Positions 8,064 to 17,002 are shown, counted from the first letter of the stretch. The stretch is 50,080 nucleotides of DNA from an uncultured Flavobacteriales bacterium (GCA_913031385.1 CAJWCT010000002.1:1-50080), one strand, 5' to 3'. The notes: generated by a model from the sequence alone, not told the origin. Translations and numbers: made by a program.

Positions 8064-8585
8064 ATGTTTTTAAACTTATTTAGGAAAAGATCTAACCAAA
8101 AATATATTAACAAAATATTAAATTCTAAGAGATCAAAAATTAGTGAAAAAAAGATTCGATCTGTTGGAATTATATTAAGTCTTGATGAATATAAAGATTA
8201 CGATAAATTGAGTGAAATCTTTGTTGATTTTGGTGTAAATGAGAATAAGATTAAGTTTATAACATATCTCTCCGATAAAGACTTTAAATTAAACCATTGG
8301 GATGATTATTTTAACCCAAAGGATTTTGGATGGAATGGGAACATAACTAATATTGCTCTAACTGAATTTATAGATTTTAAATATGATGTTCTTATAAGTT
8401 ATTATCGAATAGATAATTTAGATTTAAATCTTGTTACTGCGAAATCAAAGGCTAACTTCAAAGTAGGAATATCTAATTTTGATCAACGCTTAAATGATTT
8501 TATAATTGACGTAGGAGCTAAACATATTGATGTTTTTAGAAATGAATTAGAAAAGTATTTAAAGGGATTAAATAAGATTCTTTAA
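8064..8585 (+). CDS. Uncharacterised flavobacterial protein (DUF6913-like)
   Basis: This 173-residue protein has no signal peptide or membrane segment. The N-terminus is basic (MFLNLFRKRSNQKYINKIL); the body contains KKIRSVGIILSLDEYKDY, a KDFGWNGNI segment, and a C-terminal part reading FDVLISYYRIDNLDL-like, AKSKANFKVGISN and RNELEKYLKGL. I recognise it as a conserved protein of Flavobacteriia found upstream of bamD, probably the family now called DUF6913, but no function is known to me. The pattern of short strands and helices suggests a small alpha/beta cytoplasmic protein. It may form a unit with bamD, although bamD has its own possible promoter box. Confidence 0.75.
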   Translation: MFLNLFRKRSNQKYINKILNSKRSKISEKKIRSVGIILSLDEYKDYDKLSEIFVDFGVNENKIKFITYLSDKDFKLNHWDDYFNPKDFGWNGNITNIALTEFIDFKYDVLISYYRIDNLDLNLVTAKSKANFKVGISNFDQRLNDFIIDVGAKHIDVFRNELEKYLKGLNKIL

Positions 8586-8630
8586 TATTCTCTTGATATA
8601 CTTTTAATTTTATAATAAATATTTAATTTA

Positions 8631-8638
8631 TACTTTTG
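8631..8638 (+). promoter_or_regulatory. -7 promoter box (TACTTTTG) for the bamD operon
   Basis: TACTTTTG fits TAnnTTTG and ends 17 bases before the bamD ATG. No clear -33 element is visible, so the call rests on the box and its spacing. Confidence 0.5.
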
Positions 8639-8655
8639 CATTCGCTTGATTTAGG

Positions 8656-9438
8656 ATGAAAAAAATTCAATTTATATTAATACTTGGTCTGATACTATCT
8701 TGTGGAGAGTATCAAAAGGCATTAAACTCTGATGTTATTGCAGATAAATTCCTTTTAGGAACATCTCTGTATGATGAAGGGAAATTTAAAAAGGCTAATA
8801 GGTTATTTACTCAAATTGTTCCTCAATATAGAGGAAGACCTCAAGCTCAGAAATTAATGTATATGCATGCAAAGTGTTTTTATGAAACAAAAAACTACTA
8901 TACTGCAAATTATCAGTGTGAACGATTCGCTAGTTCTTATCCTGATAGTGAAAAAGCTCAAGAAATGGCATTTCTTGGAGCAAAGAGCTATTATTATCTT
9001 GCTCCAATTTTTTCTAAGGATTCAAAAGAAACATTAACTGCAATTGAAAAGCTTCAAGCATTTATTAATACTTATCCTGAATCTGAATATATAAGTCAGG
9101 CTAACGAATTAGTATTTGATTTAGATTTTAGACTAGAAATGAAAGCCTATGATACTGCATTTCAGTACAATACACTTACAGATTATCAAGCTTCTATAAA
9201 GGCCTTTGATAATTTTATATTGGATTTTCCGGGATCAAAACTAAGAGAAAAAGCAATGTATTACAGGTTTGATTCATCTTATAGGTTCGCTATTAATAGT
9301 GTATCTTGGAAGATGCAGGATAGAATTGATAAAGCTATTAGTTACTACAATAGTTTTAAAAAGTATTATGAATCATCTGAGTTTGTCAACGAAGCTGATC
9401 TGAAATTAAACGAATTAAACGAATTAAAAATAATATAA
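8656..9438 (+). CDS. bamD: Outer-membrane assembly lipoprotein BamD
   Basis: This 260-residue lipoprotein starts MKKIQFILILGLILSCGEYQKAL, with the lipobox LILSC. The mature part is made of tetratricopeptide repeats: the segment around GTSLYDEGKFKKANRLFTQIVPQYRG and the recurring ASSYPDSEKAQE, INTYPESEYISQ and ILDFPGSKLRE repeat boundaries are typical of BamD/YfiO. BamD works on the inner face of the outer membrane with BamA to insert beta-barrel proteins. The gene begins a four-gene run (bamD, rpoZ, coaBC, DUF4835) with gaps of 10 and 4 bases and then an overlap. This gene order is familiar from Flavobacteriia and supports the call. Confidence 0.93.
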   Translation: MKKIQFILILGLILSCGEYQKALNSDVIADKFLLGTSLYDEGKFKKANRLFTQIVPQYRGRPQAQKLMYMHAKCFYETKNYYTANYQCERFASSYPDSEKAQEMAFLGAKSYYYLAPIFSKDSKETLTAIEKLQAFINTYPESEYISQANELVFDLDFRLEMKAYDTAFQYNTLTDYQASIKAFDNFILDFPGSKLREKAMYYRFDSSYRFAINSVSWKMQDRIDKAISYYNSFKKYYESSEFVNEADLKLNELNELKII

Positions 9439-9448
9439 TAAGAGAATT

Positions 9449-9778
9449 ATGGATTTAAAAAACAGCAAAGCTGCTCAAACTACCGAAACTTATAATAAAG
9501 AAGTTATTGAAGAGAAAACCAATAACATATACGAGGCAATATCTATAATTGCTAAAAGAGCTGAGCAAATTAAAGGTGATGTCAAAAAGGAATTGATTGA
9601 TAAGTTAGAAGAATTTGCAACCTATAATGATAGTTTGGAAGAAATTTTTGAAAATAAAGAGCAAATTGAAGTTTCAAAATTTTATGAAAGACTCCCTAAG
9701 GCTCATGCAATTGCTATTCAAGAATGGTTGGAAGAGAAAATTTACCATAGGGATAGTAATGAAGAAATAGAAGAATAA
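9449..9778 (+). CDS. rpoZ: DNA-directed RNA polymerase omega subunit (flavobacterial type)
   Basis: This 109-residue acidic protein has the omega/Rpb6 pattern: NNIYEAISIIAKRAEQI (the conserved AxxRAxQI-like helix) followed by KKELIDKLEEFA. The extended C-terminal part (FYERLPKAHAIAIQEWLEEKIYHR) is typical of the flavobacterial omega and not of the shorter proteobacterial one. Omega stabilises beta-prime in RNA polymerase. Its place between bamD and coaBC is the expected one; in many bacteria rpoZ neighbours coaBC or gmk. Confidence 0.9.
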   Translation: MDLKNSKAAQTTETYNKEVIEEKTNNIYEAISIIAKRAEQIKGDVKKELIDKLEEFATYNDSLEEIFENKEQIEVSKFYERLPKAHAIAIQEWLEEKIYHRDSNEEIEE

Positions 9779-9782
9779 TCAC

Positions 9783-10991
9783 ATGTCAATTTTAAGCGGA
9801 AAAAAAATTCTACTGGGTATATCAGGTGGTATTGCCGCTTATAAAACTGCAATACTTGTTAGATTATTTATTAAAAGTGGTGCTGAGGTAAAAGTTGTTA
9901 TGACCCCTGATGCTAAGGAGTTTATTACACCTTTAACTCTCTCAACATTATCTAAAAACCCAGTATATTCTAGTTTTACTTCTGATGATGAAGATGAGAC
10001 ATGGAACAACCATGTAGATCTTGGAATGTGGGCTGATTTGATTCTAATTTGTCCTGCAACAGCTAATACATTATCAAAAATGGCTAATGGAAATTGTGAC
10101 AATCTGCTCATTGCAGTATACTTGTCAGCAAAATGTCCTGTATATTTTGCTCCAGCTATGGATCTAGATATGTACAAGCATCAATCAACTAAGGATTCAA
10201 TAGCTAAGCTATTAGAAAATGGAAATATTCTAATTCCTGCTGAAACAGGCGAATTAGCAAGCGGTCTGATAGGAGAAGGCAGATTGGCTGAACCAGCTTC
10301 AATTTTAAATTTTATTGAAGCAGATATTATTAAGTCATTGCCTTTAAGAGGTAAAAAAGTATTAGTTACAGCTGGTCCTACTTATGAAGCTATAGATCCT
10401 GTAAGATATATTTCAAATCACTCAAGTGGAAAAATGGGTTTTGAAATTGCAAAAAAGGCTTCAGACTTAGGAGCTGAGGTGTTTTTGATAAGTGGACCAT
10501 CAAATCAAAAAATATCTACTAGATCTATTAATTTGATCAATGTAGTGTCTTCTAAGGATATGCATAAGCAAGTAATTAAATATTATGCTAAATCTGATAT
10601 TGTTATAATGGCAGCTGCAGTTTCAGATTTTAAGCCTAAAGATTTTTCAAATAAAAAAATAAAAAAGGACAATATTCAATCTAAAATTGAGTTAGAAAAA
10701 ACAAAGGATATCTTATTAGAATTAGGAAGACTTAAGAAAAATCAGTTTTTAGTTGGTTTTGCTTTGGAAAATGAAAATGAAATTGAAAATTCTTTGAAAA
10801 AACTAAAAAATAAAAATCTTGATTTAATCATATTAAATTCTCTAAATGATAAAGGAGCTGGTTTTGGAACAGAAACTAATAAGATCACTATTATTAATAA
10901 CAAAGAAGAGCAAACTGATTTTGATTTAAAAGATAAATCTGAGGTTGCAGAAGATATTCTTAAATCTATAATGAGCCAAATAAATGTTTAG
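9783..10991 (+). CDS. coaBC: Bifunctional phosphopantothenoylcysteine decarboxylase / phosphopantothenate-cysteine ligase
   Basis: This 402-residue protein performs two consecutive steps of coenzyme A synthesis. The N-terminal CoaC flavoprotein domain (1-185) starts KKILLGISGGIAAYKT and contains the WADLILICPATANTLSKMANG region and the FAPAMDLDMY motif around the active site. The C-terminal CoaB domain starts at GKKVLVTAGPTYEAIDPVRYISN and includes the nucleotide-binding AAAVSDFKPK motif and the LELEKTKDIL-like lysine region. The ATG is four bases after the rpoZ stop, and the end overlaps the DUF4835 gene by eight bases. coaE, the last step of the same pathway, lies about 7 kb downstream. Confidence 0.96.
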   Translation: MSILSGKKILLGISGGIAAYKTAILVRLFIKSGAEVKVVMTPDAKEFITPLTLSTLSKNPVYSSFTSDDEDETWNNHVDLGMWADLILICPATANTLSKMANGNCDNLLIAVYLSAKCPVYFAPAMDLDMYKHQSTKDSIAKLLENGNILIPAETGELASGLIGEGRLAEPASILNFIEADIIKSLPLRGKKVLVTAGPTYEAIDPVRYISNHSSGKMGFEIAKKASDLGAEVFLISGPSNQKISTRSINLINVVSSKDMHKQVIKYYAKSDIVIMAAAVSDFKPKDFSNKKIKKDNIQSKIELEKTKDILLELGRLKKNQFLVGFALENENEIENSLKKLKNKNLDLIILNSLNDKGAGFGTETNKITIINNKEEQTDFDLKDKSEVAEDILKSIMSQINV

Positions 10992-11871
10992 ATTAACTTT
11001 AATACTATCACTATTTGTAACAACTCTTACATTTTCTCAAGAGTTAGCATGCACAGTTACTGTAGATGCTAGACAAACTGGCAATGAAAACTTGCAGATT
11101 TTTAGATCGCTTCAAACTCAATTAACTGATTTTATAAACAATACTAAATGGACTAACAGGAATATCAAAAATAATGAAAGGATTGACTGCAGTATGTTTA
11201 TTAATATTTCAAGCCATGATAACGATTTTTTTCAAGCAACCCTGCAAATACAATCATCAAGACCTATTTACAACTCTTCATACAATTCTCCTGTATATAA
11301 TTTTAATGACAAGAATTTTACTTTTAGGTATCAAGAGTTCCAAAATTTAATATTTAATCCGGACGTTTTTGAGTCAAACCTTGTTTCAGTAATAGCTTTT
11401 CATATATATATGATCATGGGTATAGATGCAGATACATTTGATCTTAATAGCGGTGATGTTTTTTACAACCAAGCAAGAAAAATACTAGACTTTTCTCGAC
11501 AAAATGGATTTAAAGGTTGGGCTCCTAATGATGGATTACAATCACGATATTATTTGATTGATAACATCCTCTCTCCAACATACAAGGAATATAGAACAGT
11601 TCTGTTTAATTACCACTTTAAAGGATTAGATTTTATGACTACTGATTTAAAGCTATCTAAAAGTGGAGTATCAAAATCTCTTATGTTGTTGGATCAAATG
11701 AATAAAAGAAGACCTAATTCATTTATTTTAAGGGTATTCTTTGATACGAAATCTAATGAGATTCAAGACATTTTTAGTGGTGGCCCTAGTATTCCAATAA
11801 CCAATCTAATATCAACTTTATCTAAACTAGCTCCAAATCATTCTGATAAATGGAGAAAAATTAGTTTTTAA
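10984..11871 (+). CDS. DUF4835 family secreted protein
   Basis: This 295-residue protein starts MFRLTLILSLFVTTLTFSQELACTVTV, a clear signal peptide probably cut after SFSQ. The mature part contains QIFRSLQTQLTDFINNTKW, the INISSHDNDFFQATLQIQSSRPIYNSSYNSP region and FHIYMIMGIDADTF, which I recognise from the DUF4835 family of Bacteroidota. No catalytic motif is apparent; it is predicted periplasmic. Its start overlaps coaBC by eight bases, so it belongs to the bamD-rpoZ-coaBC unit, which would fit an envelope role, but that is inference. In related genomes, as I recall, recN follows this gene; here fabI does. Confidence 0.85.
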   Translation: MFRLTLILSLFVTTLTFSQELACTVTVDARQTGNENLQIFRSLQTQLTDFINNTKWTNRNIKNNERIDCSMFINISSHDNDFFQATLQIQSSRPIYNSSYNSPVYNFNDKNFTFRYQEFQNLIFNPDVFESNLVSVIAFHIYMIMGIDADTFDLNSGDVFYNQARKILDFSRQNGFKGWAPNDGLQSRYYLIDNILSPTYKEYRTVLFNYHFKGLDFMTTDLKLSKSGVSKSLMLLDQMNKRRPNSFILRVFFDTKSNEIQDIFSGGPSIPITNLISTLSKLAPNHSDKWRKISF

Positions 11872-11988
11872 ATAGAAACACTAATTTTTTAATATTTTAA
11901 TCTAAAATCAATTGATTAGAATACATATGCAAAACTGCTATTGAATTAATGATTAAATTTTTTTAACTTACATGAGATATTTAAAAAT

Positions 11989-12801
11989 ATGTCAAATAAT
12001 TTATTAAAAGGGAAGAGGGGAATTATTTTTGGAGCATTAGATGAGAGTTCAATTGCTTGGATAACTGCAGAGAGAGTTCATCAGGAAGGCGGTACATTTG
12101 TTTTATCTAATGCAGCTGTTGCAATAAGAATGGGGCAAATCAATGAGCTTGCAAAGAAAACTAATTCACAAGTTATTGCAGCTGATGCTACGTCAACAGA
12201 AGATCTTGAAACCCTAGTAAAGGAGTCTATGAAGATTCTTGGGGGTAAACTAGATTTTGTTTTGCATTCAATAGGAATGTCTATAAATGTTAGAAAGGGC
12301 AGGCACTATACAGACCAAAAATATGAATGGACTCAAAAAGGAACAGATGTCTCAGCGATGTCATTTCATAAAGTAATGCAGACTCTGTACAAGCAAGATG
12401 CAATGAATGAGTGGGGAAGCATAGTTGCTTTATCCTATATGGCTGCTCAGCGAGTTTTTCCTAATTATAATGATATGGCAGACAATAAAGCCTATTTAGA
12501 GAGTATTGCAAGGAGTTTTGGGTATTTCTTTGGAAAAGACAAGAAAGTTAGAGTAAATACCATCTCACAGTCTCCAACACCTACAACTGCTGGAAAAGGA
12601 GTTAAAGGGTTTGACAGTTTTATTACTTATGCAGAAAAAATGTCTCCACTTGGTAATGCCACTGCTCTTGATTGCGCAAATTATACGATTGCTCTATTTA
12701 GTGATTTTACCAAAAGAGTTACGCTTCAAAACCTCTACAATGATGGAGGCTTTAGCAGTATGGGATTAAGCGATGCCATAATTAACGATATAACAGAATA
12801 A
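11989..12801 (+). CDS. fabI: Enoyl-[acyl-carrier-protein] reductase (NADH), FabI
   Basis: This 270-residue enzyme reduces enoyl-ACP in the last step of each fatty acid elongation cycle. It has the FabI-type divergent Rossmann start GKRGIIFGALDESSIAW, the DFVLHSIG stretch and the catalytic Y-x6-K arrangement around YNDMADNKAYLES, followed by VRVNTISQSPTPTTAGKGVKGFDSF, the substrate loop region. The sequence is closer to the flavobacterial FabI than to SDR-type FabG. The 117-base gap before it contains no ORF; a small palindrome there is discussed under rejected observations. The next gene, a large secreted protein, begins 30 bases later and may be partly co-transcribed. Confidence 0.95.
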   Translation: MSNNLLKGKRGIIFGALDESSIAWITAERVHQEGGTFVLSNAAVAIRMGQINELAKKTNSQVIAADATSTEDLETLVKESMKILGGKLDFVLHSIGMSINVRKGRHYTDQKYEWTQKGTDVSAMSFHKVMQTLYKQDAMNEWGSIVALSYMAAQRVFPNYNDMADNKAYLESIARSFGYFFGKDKKVRVNTISQSPTPTTAGKGVKGFDSFITYAEKMSPLGNATALDCANYTIALFSDFTKRVTLQNLYNDGGFSSMGLSDAIINDITE

Positions 12802-12831
12802 AAATTAACATACTAACTTAAATATAACATC

Positions 12832-15800
12832 ATGAAAAAAAATTACATCTTATTATTTTTTATAGCATTTTTTCTTTCCCTTAGCTTTCAAGCACAAGTT
12901 GTGGTTGGTGAAGGGACAACTGTAAATGAAGAAATGCCTATAGAACCTTATTATAAATTCTCTTATTCTCAGGTAATTTATCATGCCGGAGAGATTAATG
13001 CATCAGGTACAATTACAGGGCTAAAATATACTGCAAATCCTGAAACTGATCTAGCCAACAGTGATGGCTGGGATGTTTGGATAGGACATACTTCACTTAG
13101 TGCACATGGTGCTGCATTTGTTGATATTTCAGAATTAACACAGGTCTATACTGGAAATGTTACTATCGCAAATCAAGTGGTAAGTATTACCCTTGACACA
13201 CCATTTGAATACAATGGAACTGATAATATTATGGTAGCAGTTAATGAAACATCTAATGTCAATAATGCATATGATTCATCAACTCATGATTTTTATTGCA
13301 CTACAACAACTGGTATTAATCGAGGGCTAGTAACGTATAACGATAGTGCTGCAATAGACCCAAGTAATCCACCTACAGTTATATCTAGCTCTTACAGACA
13401 GTCGTTTGCCAACATAATTTTTGAAGGTATTACACAATCTTGTGAAAACCCAACAGCAGTTGTTATTGATAATATTTTAGGTACATCTGCTGATGTGTCT
13501 TGGACATCTAGTGGTAGTTCATGGGAATATATAGTGTTAACAGCTGCTGATGATCCTCCAGGGGAATCTGATTCAGGAACAGTAGTTAGTAGTGCTTCGG
13601 TAAGTCTTTCAGGATTAACTGAAGTTACTGACTACGTATTTTATGTTAGAAATGTTTGTTCAGGTGAGAATAGTGGTTGGGTAGCAGGTTATTTTAGAAC
13701 TGCCTGTGCTGATCTTTTCACTCTTCCTTTTAATGAAGGATTTAATAATGGTGGTGACCCACCAGTATATGCAATTCCAGCTACAATGCCTGATCCATCA
13801 ACGACAGAAGAGTGTTGGACGATACTTGATTTATCTCCAGCAGAAGCGCCAAGCAATGCTTCATGGGGGATGAATTATTGGGGATCTGGAACTTATGAAG
13901 GAGACAATTCCGCTGCACTTTATACAGACTATAATCAAGGTAAAAATGATGATTATCTAATAACTCCTAGATTAGATCTTACAGGAAATGATAGGTTAAG
14001 ATTTGTTGCTAAATCTTATGGTCCGGCACAGGGATTGAATACTATGGAGGTTTTAATGTCTAGCAACACAAATGCTGCGGAAGATTTTACATTGGTTTTG
14101 AGTCCTGCTTACGAATATCCAGGAGGAGATCAATGGACTGCAGTTTTTGTTGATCTTTCAGCATATACTGGGGCACATTATATTGCATTTCATGTACCTC
14201 CAACTGATGTTGAAGGATTCCAGATGTTTGTGGATGAGGTTGTAGTTGAGCAAATTCCTACATGTGATTATCCAATAAATGTAACAATATCTAATCTTAC
14301 TTCTACTTCTGCCGATCTTTCTTGGGATGCAGGTATGAGTGGTGAAACAGAATGGGAGTATGTACTGCAAGCTTCAGGAGATCCTGCTCCAACAGGAAGT
14401 GGTACAGCTGTAAGTACAAATTCTGTAACCTTAGGTGGATTAACACAAGGCAATGAATATGACTTTTATGTTAGAGCTGATTGTGGTGCTGGAGACTTTA
14501 GTTCTTATATGCCTGTATATGGTGAGTACTTTATGATTCCGGCGATTGGAGCAGTATGTACAGATCCAATTGTAGTAACCTCTTTACCATACAATACTAC
14601 AGATGATACAGCTAATTATCAAGATGATTATGATGGTAGTGCTGGTTCAAATTGTGGTGAATCTGCCTCATACTACCTTAATGGTGATGATGTGGTGTAT
14701 TCTTACACTCCAGCAAGTGATACTTCAATTAATGTTTCTATGACTCCAGTTGCTTCATATTCTGGAATATTTGTATATGATTCTTGTGATGATATTGGGG
14801 TGGAGTGTGTTGCTGGAATAGGAGTATCTAATACTGATGAGAGAGTATTTGATATGAATGTTTATTATGGGACTACTTACTATTTTGTAATTTCTACATG
14901 GGCATCTCCTCAGAGTACTGGATATGATCTTTCAATAACTGAAAACACATGTTCAGATCCTGTTATTACCGTCACTGTTAATGCCTGTAACTCTGCTACA
15001 GATGAATATACAGTTGATGTTGATATTACAGATATGGGATCATCTACACAGTATACTGTTTCAGATGATTTAGGAAATGTTCAATCTACGCAAGCTGCAG
15101 GTGTACTTACATTTACTTTCACAGGAACTCAAAGTCACATTATTACTGTAGAGGGTGATGATGCAAACTGTAATCAAACATATACGGTAATATCTGCTTG
15201 TCAAGCTTGTCATGCTAGTGGAATCAATTGTGCTCTTGGTGATGGATTTGATGCTTTTGTAATTGGTGACATTGATAATTCAGGTTCTGGATGTTCAACT
15301 GATGGTTACGGTAATTTTACTACTATGACTACTGATTTAGAACAGAATGGTACCTATGATTTAACAATGACAACCGGATATGGTAATCAATATGTTCGTG
15401 TATGGATTGATCTGAATGATGATTATGTATTTTCATTGGATGAATTAATAGTGGATAATTATGTACTTGGCGCTGGAGGAAGCTCTGGGACATTTACCGA
15501 AACCATTCAGGTAACAATCCCATCAGATGCTAATTTAGGATCTCATGTTATGAGAGCTAAGTCTAATTGGAATACTGTAGTTCCTGATGATGCTTGTGAG
15601 GTGACATCTTTTGGTGAAACTGAAGATTATACTGTAGTTATAGTTGAATCATCATTAGGAATAAATGATGTAGAGCTTGCGGATCTTAGAATATATCCTA
15701 ATCCTGTAGATGGTAATTATGTAACAATTAAATCTCCAATAGGTGGTGATAAACAGATTGAACTCTTTGATATAAATGGTAGAAGGGTACTTAGTACTAC

Positions 15801-15906
15801 TATTTCAGGAGATATATTAGATATTTCATCTATTAATACTGGCTTCTATATGGTAGAAGTTACCATAAATGGTTATAAAAAGGTTTCTAAATTAATTATT
15901 GAATAA
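12832..15906 (+). CDS. Large secreted multidomain protein with type IX secretion sorting domain
   Basis: 1024 residues. The signal peptide is MKKNYILLFFIAFFLSLSFQAQ. Domains by residue: a beta-rich N-terminal domain (about 23-200, with YKFSYSQVIYHAGEINASG); fibronectin type III (203-291); a MAM-like or 'choice-of-anchor J' jelly roll (295-475, with DDYLITPRLDLTG); a second FnIII (478-560); a PPC-like beta domain (575-705); a linker; a GEVED domain (795-937, with VWIDLNDDYVFSLDE and ETEDYTV); and a T9SS type A sorting domain (950-1024) with the YPNP motif and a final KKVSKLIIE. The mature chain is acidic and rich in Ser, Thr and Asp. It is exported by Sec and then by type IX secretion to the surface or medium. 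No catalytic domain is evident, so adhesion or polymer binding is the likeliest role. A strong terminator follows. Confidence 0.9.
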   Translation: MKKNYILLFFIAFFLSLSFQAQVVVGEGTTVNEEMPIEPYYKFSYSQVIYHAGEINASGTITGLKYTANPETDLANSDGWDVWIGHTSLSAHGAAFVDISELTQVYTGNVTIANQVVSITLDTPFEYNGTDNIMVAVNETSNVNNAYDSSTHDFYCTTTTGINRGLVTYNDSAAIDPSNPPTVISSSYRQSFANIIFEGITQSCENPTAVVIDNILGTSADVSWTSSGSSWEYIVLTAADDPPGESDSGTVVSSASVSLSGLTEVTDYVFYVRNVCSGENSGWVAGYFRTACADLFTLPFNEGFNNGGDPPVYAIPATMPDPSTTEECWTILDLSPAEAPSNASWGMNYWGSGTYEGDNSAALYTDYNQGKNDDYLITPRLDLTGNDRLRFVAKSYGPAQGLNTMEVLMSSNTNAAEDFTLVLSPAYEYPGGDQWTAVFVDLSAYTGAHYIAFHVPPTDVEGFQMFVDEVVVEQIPTCDYPINVTISNLTSTSADLSWDAGMSGETEWEYVLQASGDPAPTGSGTAVSTNSVTLGGLTQGNEYDFYVRADCGAGDFSSYMPVYGEYFMIPAIGAVCTDPIVVTSLPYNTTDDTANYQDDYDGSAGSNCGESASYYLNGDDVVYSYTPASDTSINVSMTPVASYSGIFVYDSCDDIGVECVAGIGVSNTDERVFDMNVYYGTTYYFVISTWASPQSTGYDLSITENTCSDPVITVTVNACNSATDEYTVDVDITDMGSSTQYTVSDDLGNVQSTQAAGVLTFTFTGTQSHIITVEGDDANCNQTYTVISACQACHASGINCALGDGFDAFVIGDIDNSGSGCSTDGYGNFTTMTTDLEQNGTYDLTMTTGYGNQYVRVWIDLNDDYVFSLDELIVDNYVLGAGGSSGTFTETIQVTIPSDANLGSHVMRAKSNWNTVVPDDACEVTSFGETEDYTVVIVESSLGINDVELADLRIYPNPVDGNYVTIKSPIGGDKQIELFDINGRRVLSTTISGDILDISSINTGFYMVEVTINGYKKVSKLIIE

Positions 15907-15924
15907 TAGTTTAGGAATAAAGAC

Positions 15925-15960
15925 AAAAAAGACCTGGTTTTTAAACCGGGTCTTTTTTTT
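15925..15960 (+). terminator. Rho-independent terminator after the T9SS protein gene
   Basis: AAAGACCTGGTTT (15928-15940) pairs with AAACCGGGTCTTT (15943-15955) with one G-U pair, followed by a run of T to 15960. It begins about 20 bases after the stop codon. This is the clearest terminator in the window. Confidence 0.95.
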
Positions 15961-15977
15961 ATATCTACTTGTTTGAT

Positions 15978-15985
15978 TAAATTTG
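15978..15985 (+). promoter_or_regulatory. Possible -7 box (TAAATTTG) immediately before the GT2 gene
   Basis: TAAATTTG ends only four bases before the ATG at 15990. If used, transcription would begin about at the start codon, giving a leaderless message. A chance match is quite possible in such AT-rich DNA. Confidence 0.3.
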
Positions 15986-15989
15986 ATCT

Positions 15990-16997
15990 ATGACTGAAAA
16001 TGACATTTCTTTTATTATTCCTGTATTCAATAGGCCAAATGAGATAAAAGAACTTTTAGAGAGTTTCACTAAGCTGTCTTCTGAAAAAGATTTTGAAATC
16101 GTAATAATTGAGGATGGATCAACAGATGATTGTCAAGGAGTTATAAAGGATTTTAATACTCAATTAACTATATCTTACTATAAAAAGAATAACACAGGTC
16201 CTGGTGATTCTAGAAATTATGGAATGAAAAAGGCAAAAGGAAACTATTTTATAATATTGGACTCAGATTGTTTATTGCCAGAAGATTATATGCAACATGT
16301 TATTAATAATTTGAACAATAATTATGTTGATTGTTTTGGAGGTGTAGATGCTTCTCATGAGTCTTTTAGTGATTACCAAAAAGCTGTTAGTTTTTCAATG
16401 ACCTCTTTTTTAACTACTGGTGGAATAAGAGGGGGGAAGTATAAGAAAAAACTTTTTCAGCCAAGAAGTTTTAATATGGGAATCTCTAAAGACGCCTTTT
16501 TAAAATCAAATGGATTTGGCAATATACACCCTGGAGAAGACCCAGATTTATCTATTAGACTCAATCTATTAGGGTTTAAAACAGCACTATATAGTGATGT
16601 TATGGTTTTTCACAAGAGAAGAGTCTCAATTAGTAGTTTCTTCAAACAAGTATATAAGTTTGGATTGGTTAGACCAATATTGAATCATTGGCACCCGAAA
16701 TCATTTAGATTGGTATATTATTTCCCGACATTTGCTCTGATATTCCTGATTTTCTCAATTATTGAATTAATTAGAGGGAATCAGATCCCATTATATCTAA
16801 TATTTTCATATATGATACTAGTCTTTATTTCATCAACATACGTTAATAGAAGTTTTAAGATAGGGTTATTATCAATTATTACCAGCGCTATTCAAATTTT
16901 AGGCTATGGCTATGGTTATTTAAAATCAAGTATCATGTTAATTTTTAACAAAAAAAACATAGAAAAGGTTTTTTCTGAAGTTTTTTTTAGTAAATAA
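15990..16997 (+). CDS. Family 2 glycosyltransferase, membrane-associated
   Basis: This 335-residue GT-A fold enzyme begins ISFIIPVFNRPNE, followed by VIIEDGSTDD, NTGPGDSRNYGMKKAKG and the metal/nucleotide-sugar motif LDSDC (near residue 92). GGVDASHESF and the HPGEDPDLSIRLNLLGFK segment give the acceptor-side ED motif. Residues 245-325 are hydrophobic and probably form two or three membrane helices. It transfers a sugar from an activated donor to a lipid or polysaccharide at the inner membrane, acceptor unknown. The YbbR gene follows by five bases and then coaE by overlap, an order I recall from other Flavobacteriia, so this is probably a conserved housekeeping glycosyltransferase rather than part of a variable polysaccharide cluster. 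Confidence 0.9.
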   Translation: MTENDISFIIPVFNRPNEIKELLESFTKLSSEKDFEIVIIEDGSTDDCQGVIKDFNTQLTISYYKKNNTGPGDSRNYGMKKAKGNYFIILDSDCLLPEDYMQHVINNLNNNYVDCFGGVDASHESFSDYQKAVSFSMTSFLTTGGIRGGKYKKKLFQPRSFNMGISKDAFLKSNGFGNIHPGEDPDLSIRLNLLGFKTALYSDVMVFHKRRVSISSFFKQVYKFGLVRPILNHWHPKSFRLVYYFPTFALIFLIFSIIELIRGNQIPLYLIFSYMILVFISSTYVNRSFKIGLLSIITSAIQILGYGYGYLKSSIMLIFNKKNIEKVFSEVFFSK

Positions 16998-17002
16998 GAA
17001 AG

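Noticed and set aside
9839-10177. 112-residue minus-strand ORF inside coaBC
   Set aside because: Antisense shadow of the conserved CoaC domain; protein composition has no signal or domain.
11906-11917. 12-base palindrome AATCAATTGATT upstream of fabI, considered as a fatty acid regulator site
   Set aside because: Short and common by chance at this composition; no second copy and no regulator gene nearby.
14158-14453. Two minus-strand ORFs inside the T9SS protein gene
   Set aside because: Shadow ORFs of a long real gene, no start context, no recognisable domain.
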